Shown here: in pieces, positions 1-8,929 of the stretch
Numbering within the stretch: position 1 is the first letter of the stretch
How the letters are laid out: every line of letters begins with the position of its first letter
Position numbers and translations under genes: made by a program
NCBI GenBank assembly: GCA_002027195.1
Contig: MWJO01000010.1
Span: 62,001-126,000, forward strand
DNA length: 64,000 bases
Direction: 5' to 3'
From: Streptomyces sp. GKU 895
Lineage (GTDB): Bacteria > Actinomycetota > Actinomycetes > Streptomycetales > Streptomycetaceae
The notes under the pieces: generated by a model
The model's database searches: none
What the model was told of the DNA's origin: nothing
What the model saw: only the letters and a program-made list of their open reading frames with translations

Positions 1-406
1 CGGCGAGCCGGCGCAGTCTGATCCGCTCGCCGGGCAGCGACACACTCTCGAGGACGCCGTCCGGAAGCGGTCCGTGCGGTTCGGCGTCGATGCCCAGCGA
101 GGCGAGGTCGGCCGCGCGGACGAGGGCGGCGGCGCAGTAGCCGTCGCAGTGGGTCATGCTGCCGGTCAGGCCGGCGGGCCACTGCGGGGCGCCGCGCTCG
201 CCGGGCAGCACCGGCTGCGGGGGGACACCGAGCTTCTCCATCGCCCGCCGGGCACAGGACCGTACGAGGGCGAACTCGCGGCGGCGCTTGGCGACCGACT
301 GCGCGACGAGCGCGGCCTCCTCGGGGTACAGCGTGATGGTGTCCGCCTCGGCCTGGCCGAAGGTCTCCACGGCCACCACGGGGTCCGGCAGCAGGTCCTC
401 GATCAC
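1..406 (-). CDS. 4'-phosphopantetheinyl transferase, Sfp/EntD type (3' part beyond window)
   Basis: The visible 135 residues are the N-terminal part of a phosphopantetheinyl transferase, which moves phosphopantetheine from CoA to a conserved serine of carrier proteins in fatty-acid, polyketide or peptide synthesis. The motif GSMTHCDGY followed by LGIDAEP matches the family's substrate and Mg-binding segment (G-I-D). The C-terminal W-x-x-KE-x-x-K motif would lie past the window edge. The start is GTG at 404-406, which overlaps the TGA of the upstream phosphoesterase as GTGA, so translation of the two is probably coupled. Family assignment is firm. The carrier-protein target is not visible. Confidence 0.85.
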   Translation of the reverse strand, partial: MIEDLLPDPVVAVETFGQAEADTITLYPEEAALVAQSVAKRRREFALVRSCARRAMEKLGVPPQPVLPGERGAPQWPAGLTGSMTHCDGYCAAALVRAADLASLGIDAEPHGPLPDGVLESVSLPGERIRLRRLA

Positions 407-1263
407 AGCGCGCCGACCTCCCCGGGCGCGATGCGGCGCAGCCGTCCCGGCGGCTCCGGACGCTTGCGCCACTCGCGCGGGTAGCCCACCGACACCTCTT
501 CGAAGCGGACCCCGTCGAGCCAGGTGGTACGGGGGATGTGGAGATGGCCGTAGACCATGGTCTCGACGCGGAACCGGCGGTGCCAGTCGGCGGTCAGGGT
601 GGTGCCGCACCACATGGCGAACTCGGGGTGCCACAGGACGTCCGTGGGGTGCCGGTCCAGCGGGTAGTGGTTGACCAGGACGGTGGGCAGATCGTCCGGC
701 AGCGACTCCAGCCGGCGCTCGGTCTCGGCGACCCGGGCGCGGCACCAGTCCTCGCGGCTCGGGTGGGGGTCGGGATGCAGCAGGTGTTCGTCGGTGCAGA
801 CGATGCCGGTGCCGTACGCGTACTCCAGGCCCTGTTCCTTGGTCGTGCAGCCGGTGGGCAGGAAGGAGTAGTCGTAGAGGAGGAAGAGCGGGGCGACGGC
901 GACCGGGCCGCCGGGGCCCTCCCAGACGGGGTAGGGGTCCTCGGGGGTGAGGACGCCGATCTCGCGGCAGACCTCGACGAGGTGCTCGTAGCGGGCGACG
1001 CCGCGCAGGGTGACCGGGTCGCTGGGGTGGGTCCACAGTTCGTGGTTGCCGGGAGCCCAGATCACCTTGCGGAAGCGGCCGGCGAGGGTTTCCAGCGCCC
1101 AGCGGATCGCCTCGACGGTCTCCGCGACGTCACCGGCGACGAGCAGCCAGTCGTCGTCCGTCTCCGGGCGCATCGCCTCCACCAGGGCGCGGTTCTCGGG
1201 GTAGCCGATGTGCAGGTCGCTGATGGCCAGCAGTTGTGCGGCGCCACCGGCCCTCGACGTCAC
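403..1263 (-). CDS. Calcineurin-like metallophosphoesterase
   Basis: A cytosolic protein of 286 residues with the full metallophosphoesterase signature in order: ISDLHIG near the N-terminus, VAGDVAE, PGNHELW, NHYPL and YGHLHI at the C-terminal end. These supply the Asp, His and Asn ligands of a dinuclear metal centre. The substrate is unknown. The GTG at 1261-1263 is chosen because GGAGGGGGCGGGAC precedes it at good spacing and the metal motif begins 11 residues in. A longer frame up to 1569 exists but runs through the divergent promoter region. The gene shares a 4-bp overlap with the phosphopantetheinyl transferase, suggesting a two-gene operon. Confidence 0.88.
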   Translation of the reverse strand: MTSRAGGAAQLLAISDLHIGYPENRALVEAMRPETDDDWLLVAGDVAETVEAIRWALETLAGRFRKVIWAPGNHELWTHPSDPVTLRGVARYEHLVEVCREIGVLTPEDPYPVWEGPGGPVAVAPLFLLYDYSFLPTGCTTKEQGLEYAYGTGIVCTDEHLLHPDPHPSREDWCRARVAETERRLESLPDDLPTVLVNHYPLDRHPTDVLWHPEFAMWCGTTLTADWHRRFRVETMVYGHLHIPRTTWLDGVRFEEVSVGYPREWRKRPEPPGRLRRIAPGEVGAL

Positions 1264-1399
1264 GTCCCGCCCCCTCCGTGCGCCCGGATACGACCAGGAC
1301 AGGATATGCGGGCGCCGCCGGGAGAGTGGTTCAAGATCGAAAAATCCGTAACACGCACGTTGCACGCGAGGGCCCCGGCAGGCCGTATGATCGCCCCAA

Positions 1400-1441
1400 C
1401 ACCACCGCCATGAACTTCCCTTCTTACAGGGCGGTTTGGTG
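1400..1441 (+). promoter_or_regulatory. Possible leader hairpin upstream of the ATP-grasp gene
   Basis: The interval 1264-1510 separates two divergent genes. It contains CACCACCGCC (1400-1409) and GGCGGTTTGGTG (1430-1441), which can form a 10-bp stem with a 2-nt bulge and a 20-nt loop. The loop is pyrimidine-rich. GGTTT can alternatively pair with AAACC just downstream. The position, about 70 nt before the ATG at 1511, fits a 5' leader, but no known riboswitch motif was recognised. This could be chance in GC-rich DNA. Confidence 0.3.
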
Positions 1442-1510
1442 TCCCTAAAAACCACCCTGGCCGGGCGCGGCCTGCTTCGCCGTGCCCGAAAACCCCGAAA
1501 GGCGGCCTGC

Positions 1511-2638
1511 ATGATCTCTCGCGTACGCGTCTGGCTCAACCGCACGTACGCGGAGAACGTGTTCTTCATGGATCAGCTGCGGAAAAATCCCAGCGATCGC
1601 GCCGTCGAGATCCATGCCACGCACGGCGACGCGGACTCCCCCGTACTGGCCGCCGCCGACACGGCGGACCTGGAGCCGGAGGGCCTCTCCCCCGCCGGGT
1701 ACGTGGAGTACGCGCTCGACCAGTGCCAGCGCCGCGGCATCGACGTCTTCGTGCCCCGGCTGCACCAGTCGGCGATCGTGGCGCACCGGGCCGAGTTCGA
1801 GGCGGTGGGGACGGCACTGCTGGCGCCGCCGCCGGAGGCCGTGGCCGTCTTCGAGGACAAGGTGATCGCCTACGAGGCCGTGCAGGCGATCGGGGTACCG
1901 GTGCCGCCGTGGTTCCGGGTGCGGTCCGCCGACGAACTCGTCGCGGCGGTCGAGGAGTTGGAGGCGGACGGCCACAAGGCGTGCTTCAAGCCGGCGTCCG
2001 GTGCGGGCGGGGTGGGCTTCCGCGTGATCACGCGCGCCCCCTTCTCGCTCGTTCACCTCAACGGCTTTCCCAGCCCGTACGTCCCGCTGGACGTCGTCGT
2101 CGAGGCCTTGCGGCAGGCCGACGAGGCGGTGGACTGGCTGGTGATGCCGCGCCTCGAGCAGCCGGAGGTGTCGGTGGACTGCCTCACGGGGCCCGACAAC
2201 CGGATCCGGCTGGCGGTGGGCCGTACGAAGAACGGGCGCCGGCGCGGGTTCACGCTGCACGAGCAGTGGCTGGAGCCGGCGCGGTTGATCGCGGAGGGGT
2301 TCGGGCTGCACTACCTGTCCAACATCCAGTTCCGGATGTTCGGGGACCGGCCTGTTCTCATGGACGTCAACACGCGTCCAGCTGGGGGTTTGCACCAGCT
2401 GTCGCTGTGCGGGGTCAACGCGCCCTGGGCCGCTGTGCAGTTGGCGCTGGGTGAGGACCCGGGGGAGATGGTGCCGCCGTTCCTGGGTCAGGACTACACG
2501 GTGGTGTCCGGGCCGAGGCCGTTGCGGGCCGTTTCACTGCCGCAGCAGAGGGCTTTGGAGCCGTTGCCCGCGGTGCCGGCGCCGGTGATGGCGGAGCCGG
2601 TTGCCACCGAGGCCGCGGCTTCTGTACTGCCGCTTTAG
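1511..2638 (+). CDS. ATP-grasp domain protein
   Basis: A 375-residue protein with an ATP-grasp fold: a ligand-binding lysine region (HKACFKPASGAGGVGF), a hydrophobic beta strand near WLVMPRLEQPEVSVDC, and the metal/ATP motif VLMDVNTRPAGGLHQ. Such enzymes ligate a carboxylate to an amine or thiol using ATP. The C-terminal tail after about residue 330 is Pro/Ala/Val-rich and probably disordered. The ATG at 1511 follows GAAAGGCGG. A TTG frame extension to 1436 is possible but has no ribosome site. It is divergent from the phosphoesterase. No substrate can be assigned. Confidence 0.8.
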   Translation: MISRVRVWLNRTYAENVFFMDQLRKNPSDRAVEIHATHGDADSPVLAAADTADLEPEGLSPAGYVEYALDQCQRRGIDVFVPRLHQSAIVAHRAEFEAVGTALLAPPPEAVAVFEDKVIAYEAVQAIGVPVPPWFRVRSADELVAAVEELEADGHKACFKPASGAGGVGFRVITRAPFSLVHLNGFPSPYVPLDVVVEALRQADEAVDWLVMPRLEQPEVSVDCLTGPDNRIRLAVGRTKNGRRRGFTLHEQWLEPARLIAEGFGLHYLSNIQFRMFGDRPVLMDVNTRPAGGLHQLSLCGVNAPWAAVQLALGEDPGEMVPPFLGQDYTVVSGPRPLRAVSLPQQRALEPLPAVPAPVMAEPVATEAAASVLPL

Positions 2639-2648
2639 GCCTGTCGCC

Positions 2649-2700
2649 GGGTGCGGGTTGTCTGTGGCTGATCGCGCAGTTCCCCGAGCCCCTGGGTATC
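2649..2700. repeat. Streptomyces-type dispersed intergenic repeat (probable)
   Basis: The stretch with GGTGCGGGTTGTCTGTGGCT then GATCGCGCAGTTCCCCGAGC resembles a short intergenic sequence that I recall recurring in many Streptomyces genomes, usually just after stop codons. Only one copy is present here, so its repeat nature rests on prior knowledge. It lies between the ATP-grasp stop and the chitinase promoter and may act in 3' end formation. Confidence 0.45.
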
Positions 2701-2710
2701 TCACCCCACC

Positions 2711-2761
2711 GGTATGGACCAATTCTCGTCAGTCATCTTGACAGGCGGATTGGTCCATACC
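2711..2761 (+). promoter_or_regulatory. Chitinase promoter with paired DasR-like sites
   Basis: GGTATGGACCAAT (2711-2723) and ATTGGTCCATACC (2749-2761) are perfect inverted copies, 25 nt apart. The downstream copy contains TGGTCCATACCA, which agrees at 10 of 12 positions with the core of the DasR operator as I know it (TGGTCTAGACCA). A TTGACA -35 hexamer sits at 2738-2743 between the two copies, so a regulator bound to the downstream copy would cover the -10 region. Streptomyces chitinase genes typically carry such repeats and are controlled by N-acetylglucosamine through DasR. Confidence 0.7.
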
Positions 2762-2819
2762 AACTTTGTTGCGCACCCCCCTGCACTCCCGAACACCCCC
2801 ATTCCTTCAGGGAGATCGC

Positions 2820-4505
2820 GTGCGCAACAAAGCCAGGCGTCCCAGACGTCGTCTCCTCGCCCTTCTCGCCACCGCCGGGCTCGCGCTCACCGGAGCCGTC
2901 GCTCTGCCCGGTACCGCTCAGGCGGCGAACATCCTGACCAACCCCGGCTTCGAGTCGGGCAGTGTCTCGCCCTGGTCCTGTACCGGGAACCTCGGCTCGA
3001 TCGCCTCCTCCCCCGTGCACAGTGGCTCCAAGGCCCTTGCGGGGGCGGTGAGTTCGAGTGACAACGCCAAGTGCAGCCAGACCGTGGCCGTGAAGCCGAA
3101 CACCGCCTACACGCTCAGCGGCTGGGTGCGCGGCAGCTACGTCTACCTCGGCGTGGACGGCGGTGCCTCCACCTGGACGTCGTCGCCGTCGGCGTACGCC
3201 CAGCTCAGCGTCAACTTCACCACCGGCGCCTCGCAGACCAGCGCCACGATCTACACCCACGGCTGGTACGCGCAGGGCACCTACTACGCCGACGACATCA
3301 GCCTCGACGGACCCGGTGGCGGCGGCGGTTCGGACACGCAGGCGCCGACCGCGCCGACCAGTCTGCGGTCCACGGCGAAGACCTCCTCCACCGTGTCGCT
3401 GGCCTGGAACGCCTCGACCGACAACGTCGGCGTGACGGCGTACGACATCTACAGCGGCTCCAACCAGGTGCTGAGCGTCTCGGGTACGACGGCCACCGTG
3501 AGCGGGCTCTCCGCCAGTACCGCCTACACATTCACCGTGAAGGCCCGGGACGCGGCCGGCAACACCTCGGCGGCCTCCAACTCCGTGAGCGTCACGACCG
3601 ACGCGGGCGGCGGGGGCGGCACCGGGTTCAAGCAGGCCGCGCCTTACCTGTACGAGGGCTGGGGCGATCCGCCCAGTGTGTCGACGGTGATGAGTTCGAC
3701 CGGCATCAAGTGGTTCACGATGGCGTTCATGCTGGACGGCGGCGGCTGCAACCCCATGTGGGACAGCACCCGGCCGTTGACCGGCGGGGTCGACCAGAGC
3801 GTCATCAACCAGATCCGCTCGGCGGGCGGGGACATCGTGCCCTCGTTCGGCGGCTGGCAGGGCAGCAAGCTGGGCGCCAACTGCTCCTCCGCCAGTACGC
3901 TCGCCGCCGCGCTGCAGAAGGTGATCGACGCCTACTCGCTCAAGGCGATCGACATGGACATCGAGAACACGGACGAGTTCGAGAACGAGGCCGTGCAGGC
4001 GAGGATCCTCACCGCGCTGAAGACGGTCAAGGCCAACAACCCCGGCCTGAAGACCATCGTCACCTTCGGCACCTCGACCACCGGACCGACCTACTACGGC
4101 AACCGGCTGATCGAGCAGGCCAAGTCCATCGGCGCCGACATCGACGTCTTCACCATCATGCCGTTCGACTTCGGCGGCGGCTCCGACATGTACGGCAACA
4201 CCGTGAACGCCACGGAGGGGCTGAAGGCCAAGCTGAAGTCCACCTTCGGCTGGGACGACGCCACCGCCTACGCCCACATCGGCATCTCGGGCATGAACGG
4301 GCTCTCCGACCAGCAGGAGAACACGACCCCGGCGATCTGGACCCAGATCCGGGACTGGGCGAACTCGCACCACATCGCCCGGCTCGCGTTCTGGTCGGTC
4401 AACCGCGACCGGCCCTGCCCGGGCGGCGGCGTGGTCAGCAACTGCTCCGGCATCAGCCAGAACAACTGGCAGTTCACCTCGATCACGGCCGGTTTCACCG
4501 GCTGA
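2820..4505 (+). CDS. Secreted GH18 chitinase with CBM and fibronectin III domains
   Basis: An extracellular chitin-degrading enzyme of 561 residues. A signal peptide with an arginine-rich start ends at about residue 35 (AQA/A). Next come a carbohydrate-binding module (about 37-165), a Gly-rich linker, a fibronectin type III domain (about 178-262), a second Gly linker and a GH18 barrel (about 275-561). The catalytic signature is D378-M-D380-I-E382, with Glu382 as acid. The GTG start follows CAGGGAGATC. The operator pair upstream suggests induction by chitin-derived sugars. It is monocistronic, with a strong hairpin after the stop. Confidence 0.93.
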   Translation: MRNKARRPRRRLLALLATAGLALTGAVALPGTAQAANILTNPGFESGSVSPWSCTGNLGSIASSPVHSGSKALAGAVSSSDNAKCSQTVAVKPNTAYTLSGWVRGSYVYLGVDGGASTWTSSPSAYAQLSVNFTTGASQTSATIYTHGWYAQGTYYADDISLDGPGGGGGSDTQAPTAPTSLRSTAKTSSTVSLAWNASTDNVGVTAYDIYSGSNQVLSVSGTTATVSGLSASTAYTFTVKARDAAGNTSAASNSVSVTTDAGGGGGTGFKQAAPYLYEGWGDPPSVSTVMSSTGIKWFTMAFMLDGGGCNPMWDSTRPLTGGVDQSVINQIRSAGGDIVPSFGGWQGSKLGANCSSASTLAAALQKVIDAYSLKAIDMDIENTDEFENEAVQARILTALKTVKANNPGLKTIVTFGTSTTGPTYYGNRLIEQAKSIGADIDVFTIMPFDFGGGSDMYGNTVNATEGLKAKLKSTFGWDDATAYAHIGISGMNGLSDQQENTTPAIWTQIRDWANSHHIARLAFWSVNRDRPCPGGGVVSNCSGISQNNWQFTSITAGFTG

Positions 4506-4509
4506 GCGG

Positions 4510-4545
4510 GCGGTGCCTGCCGGTCCCTGAACCGGCAGGCACCGC
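4510..4545. terminator. Bidirectional hairpin terminator
   Basis: A perfect 15-bp stem (GCGGTGCCTGCCGGT pairing with its complement) with a 6-nt loop, CCCTGA, lies exactly between the convergent ends of the chitinase and fucosidase genes. It lacks a U-tract, as is common in Streptomyces, and can serve both strands. Confidence 0.85.
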
Positions 4546-4552
4546 CGCGGTG

Positions 4553-5802
4553 TCAGAACCGGCCCGAACCCCGGTACAGCTCCGACTCCCCGTCCAGTTC
4601 GACCTTGAGGACGGTGGCGTACGGGTCGAGGTCCGCCGCGGCCGGCGGGTCGATCCACACGATGCCCACGGCCTCGTGCAGGCCGCCCACCTTGCGGTGG
4701 CCGAGTTCCGCGCCGGTGCCGAGGACGGTGACCTTGCGGACCGGGGTGACCAGTCCGCGCAGGCCGATCTCGGCGCGCGGCGCGTCGAAGAGGACCAGGT
4801 ACAGCGTCCGGCCGTCCGCGGAGAGGGTGCTGGGACCGTAGTGGTGCCCGGCGGGCAGTCCGCGCCGGGTGCCGTACACCGCCTCGGCGTGCTTCCCGAT
4901 CCACTCCCCCAGTCCTTCGAGCCGCTCCACCTGCGGCTGCGGGATGGTGCCGTCCTCCATCGGGCCGACGTCGAGCAGCAGGTTGCCGCCCCCGCCGATG
5001 GTCTCGGTGAAGTAGCGGATCAGCTGGGCGAGCGACTTGTGGTTGTGGTCCTGGTGCTGGTAACCCCACGAGTCGTTGATCGTCAGGCACAACTCCCAGG
5101 GCCCGTCCGGCGGTTCGATGGGCGCGCCCTGTTCGGGGGTGGCGTAGTCGCCCTCGCTGAGCATGCGGGCGTTGAACACGACGTCCGGCACGTACGACCG
5201 TATGAGCGCGGCCAGTTCCGGGATGCGCCACTGCTCCTCGCTGCGGTCCCACTCGCCGTCGAACCACATCAGGTCCGGCCGGTAGCGGGAGGCCAGTTCG
5301 CGGATCTGGCCGTCGCGGTAGGCGATGAAACGCTCCCAGGCCTCCAGGTCCTCGTCCTCGGCGGCCACCTCGGAGTAGCGGTTGTCCTCCTGCTCCGGCG
5401 GGCGGCCCGGCTTGCGCGTGGAGGCGTAGTCCGGGTGGTTCCAGTCGGAGTGGGAGTAGTAGAAGCCGACCTTGAGGTTCTTCTCGCGCAGGGCCTCGGC
5501 GTAGGGGCCGACATAGTCCTTGCCGAGGTTGAGGTCGCCGAACCCGGTGTCCCACAGGGCGACTCCGTCGTGGTGACGGGTCGTCAGCACGGCGTACCTG
5601 GCGCCCGCGCGGGCGAACAGGTCGGCCCACGCGCGCGGGTCGTACCTGGCGCCGGTGAAGCGCTCCAGCTGGGACATGTACCGGTCGTGCGGGACGATGT
5701 CGTCGTAGAACGACCAGGACTCCTGGACGCCGTCGACGCGTAGATGCCCCAGTGCACGAAGATCCCCAACTTGGCGTCGGTGAACCACGGTTGCATCGGC
5801 AT
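4553..5802 (-). pseudogene. Alpha-L-fucosidase (GH29), frame broken near 5737
   Basis: The product removes terminal alpha-L-fucose. The start is MPMQPWFTDAKLGIFVHWG from ATG 5802, preceded by GAGGGGGTGA. After GIYA the frame is lost. The remainder (VDGVQESWSFYDDIVPHDRY, TTRHHDGVALW, and WFDGEW with the nucleophile Asp) continues one base away. Adding one C (plus strand) at 5737 gives 416 residues, normal for bacterial GH29. There is no signal peptide, so it acts on imported oligosaccharides. It starts 3 bp after the mannosidase stop, as the last gene of the leftward operon. Sequence error is more likely than a real pseudogene because the rest shows no decay. Confidence 0.88.
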
Positions 5803-5805
5803 CGG

Positions 5806-8800
5806 TCACCCCCTCTGCAGGCGGAGCGTCAGGATCTGGAAGGGCCGCAGCACGACGGAGACGGCTGTGTCGGTGACGTCGGCGGCCTCCAGGGGGCGCT
5901 CCAGCAGGTCGGTGACCTCGGCTCCCGCAAGCGGGAAGCCGGTGCGCAGCCGCCCCTGCGCACGGCCGCCGCGCGACTCGTACAGCCGCACCACCACGTC
6001 ACCCGACCCGTCGTCGGCGAGCTTGACGGCCTCGACGGTGATGCCGTCGCCGTCGACCGAGACGACCGGCTCGGGCGCGCCCGCCGCGTCGGCCACCCGG
6101 AGCGGCAGGTTGAGGGCGTAGCCCTCGGCGACCGCGTCCTCGATGCTCGCGCCGGGCAGCAGCGCGTAGGTGAAGCGGTGCTTGCCCTGGTCCGCCTCCG
6201 GGTCCGGGATGCGCGGGGCGCGGACCAGGCTGAGGCTGACCTTGGTCGTCGTGCCGCCGTCCTCGCGGACCGTGCGGGTGACGTCGTGGCCGTAGGTGGA
6301 GTCGTTGATGACGGCGACGCCGTAGCCGGGTTCGCCGACGTGCACCCAGCGGTGGCCGGAGACCTCGAAGCGGGCCGCCTCCAGCTGGTGTTGGTGTGGG
6401 TGGGGCGCTGGATGTGGCCGAACTGGATCTCGGCGGAGGAGTGCGCGGCGCGGACATCCACCGGGAAGCCGGCTTTGAGGATCTTCTCGGCCTCGTGCCA
6501 GTCGATCTCGGTCTCGAAGTCGATGCGGGGGCTGCCGGCGCGCAGGTGATGGTCTGGACGAGCTTGGAGCCCTTGCCGAAGTCGCGCGTGACGCGGACCG
6601 CACCGAGCAGCGGGTCGTCCGAGACGACCTCGACCGCCGAGGCCTCCAGGAGGTCCGTGTAGCGGTTGCGGTAGTGCTTGTCGATGTCCCAGGCGTCCCA
6701 GTAGTTCGGGAGGTCGGTGTGCAGGCGCAGGAGGTTGCCCGCCTCGGCGAGGACTTCACGCTGAGCCCGCAGGTCGTACACGGACGACAGCGTGCCGTCC
6801 TCCGCCACCTCCACCCGCACCAGGCCGTTGTCGAGGACCCGGCCCTCGACCGTCACCGGCTGCGCGGGCTCGGACGGCGTCACGGCTGCGCTGCCGTTGG
6901 CGGGCACCGACACGTAGGCCAGGGAGCCCTCGGCCGTACGGATCACCTCGGCGCGCTGGTACGGGCTGGTGTTGAAGACCCGCGCACTGCCGCCGCCCAG
7001 GGCCGCGACCGCCTCCGCCGTCAGCGCCTCCAACTCCTCGGCGACGCGGGCGTATTCGGCCTCCGCCTCACGGTGCACCCAGGCGATCGAGGAGCCCGGC
7101 AGGATGTCGTGGAACTGGTGGAGCAGGACCGTCTTCCACAGCCGGTCCAGCTTGTCGTACGGGTAGGTGTAGTCCGGCGCGTGCAGCGCGGCCGTCGTCG
7201 CCCACAACTCGGCCTCGCGCAGCTTGTGCTCGCTGCGCCGGTTGCCCTGCTTGGTGCGGGCCTGGGAGGTGTAGGTGGCGCGGTGCAGCTCAAGGTAGAG
7301 CTCGCCGTGCCAGACGGGGGCGTCCTCGTACTCGGCGCGGGCCTTGGCGAAGAACTCGTCGGGGTGCTCGACGACGACCTTGGGCGAGCCCTCCAAGTCG
7401 GCGAGACGGCGGGCGCGTTCCATGATCTCGCGGGTGGGGCCGCCACCGCCGTCGCCCCAGCCGAAGGGGGCGAGCGAGCGCGTACCGGCGCCCTTCTCGG
7501 CGTAGTTGCGGACGGCGCGGTCCATCTCCTCGCCGGAGAAGCGGGCGTTGTAGGTGTCGACGGGCGGGAAGTGGGTGAAGATGCGGGTGCCGTCGATGCC
7601 CTCCCACCAGAAGGTGTGGTGGGGGAACTTGTTGGTCTGGTTCCAGGAGATCTTCTGGGTGAGGAACCAGTCGTTGCCGGCGAGCTTGGCGAGCTGCGGG
7701 TAGGCGGCGTTGTAGCCGAAGGAGTCCGGCAGCCAGACGCCCTTGGTCTCGATGCCGAAGTGCTCGATGAAGAACCGCTTGCCGTGGATGAGCTGGCGGG
7801 CGATGGCCTCGCCGCCGGGCAGGTTTCCGTCGGACTCGACCCACATGCCGCCGACCGGCGCCCACTGGCCCTTCTTCACGGACTCCTGGATGCGGGCCCA
7901 GACGTGCGGGTAGTTGTCGCGGACCCACTCGTACTGCTGGGCCTGGGAGCAGGCGAAGATGAAGTCGTCGTACTCGTCGGCGAGCGAGGTGACGTTGGAG
8001 AAGGTGCGGGACGTCTTGCGCTTGGTCTCGCGGATGGGCCAGAGCCACGCGGAGTCGATGTGGGCGTGGCCCACGCCGGAGATGACGTGGGCGCTGGCGT
8101 GGGCGGGCTTGGCCAGGACGGGGGCCAGCACCTCGCGGACGGCCGCCGCGCTGCCGGAGATGTCGTCCAGGTCGAGGACGTCCATGGCCCGGTCGAGGGC
8201 GTGCATGATCTCGTGGCGGCGCGGCTCGTGGTCGCCGAGGTGGGTCATGACGCCGAGGAGGACCTGGATGTCCAGGTCGAGGTGCCAGACCTCCTCGTCG
8301 AGGACGGCGATGTCGGCGCGCTGGAAGGTGTAGAGCGGCTTGTCGCCCGCCGTCAGGACGTCGCCGAGCAGAGTGGGCTCGGAGAAGTTGTTCGCCAGGA
8401 TGTCGGGGTTGGAGGCGGCCTCGACGAGGTAGTCGATCCGCTCGCCGCCGGTCGCGGGGTTGGCGATCGGGACGTACTGGTTGAGCGGGTTGACCGCCTT
8501 CAGGGGGCGCCCGTCGGGCAGGTGGACCAGGGCTTCGGCCTGGTTGCCGGGCCAGTCGCCGACGAAGCCGAGGTCGATGACCGCCTCGACGCGCCGTCCG
8601 GCGAACGCGGCGGGCACCTCGCCGCGCATCCGGAACCAGGTGGTGCCCCACGGCGGGCCCCAGGGGGTGTTCATGGCGAAGGGCTCGTAGCGGGCGGCCG
8701 CGGCCTCCTCGAAGGAGACCGGCTCCCCGGGCGCCTGCCACGCCTCGACCTCGAAGGGGACGGTGGCGGCGTAGATCGCGGGCTTGATGCGCTGGGTGTG

Positions 8801-8845
8801 GAGGCGCTCTACGCGCTCCTCGATCCGTCGGCGTTCGTCGTGCAT
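5806..8845 (-). pseudogene. Alpha-mannosidase (GH38), two frame breaks near 6542 and 6381
   Basis: A cytosolic alpha-mannosidase. It has an N-terminal domain, then the GH38 catalytic core with GHAHIDSAWLWP (zinc His/Asp) and WLPDSFGYN (nucleophile Asp), then beta-sandwich domains. After KLVQTITC the frame shifts at 6542, and after HTNTSW at 6381. The three frames join smoothly as RAGSPRIDFETEIDWHEAE and EAARFEVSGHRWVHVG. Restoring one base at each site gives 1013 residues, the normal length. Both losses are in short homopolymers. The ATG at 8845 has only a weak ribosome site (GGACG). The gene sits between GH4 and GH29 and shares their likely DeoR control. Confidence 0.88.
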
Positions 8846-8929
8846 GGAGAGCGTCCAGGGAGGAGGAAGAGGAAGGGGTCGGCGGAGGCGGCGGGGACAC
8901 GCGCTTGGAAAGCGCTTACCGGCAGGTGT

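Noticed and set aside
403..1569. A 388-residue start for the metallophosphoesterase at 1569
   Set aside because: The extra 100 residues are non-homologous, run through the divergent promoter and into the ATP-grasp gene, whereas GTG 1263 has a strong ribosome site.
2733..5630. A 965-codon minus-strand reading frame opposite the chitinase and through the fucosidase
   Set aside because: It is an Arg/Gly/Pro-rich shadow of the real genes, has no family motif and spans a perfect bidirectional terminator.
5584..5802. Programmed frameshifting in the fucosidase
   Set aside because: No slippery heptamer or downstream structure was seen, and three more single-base breaks nearby make sequence error simpler.
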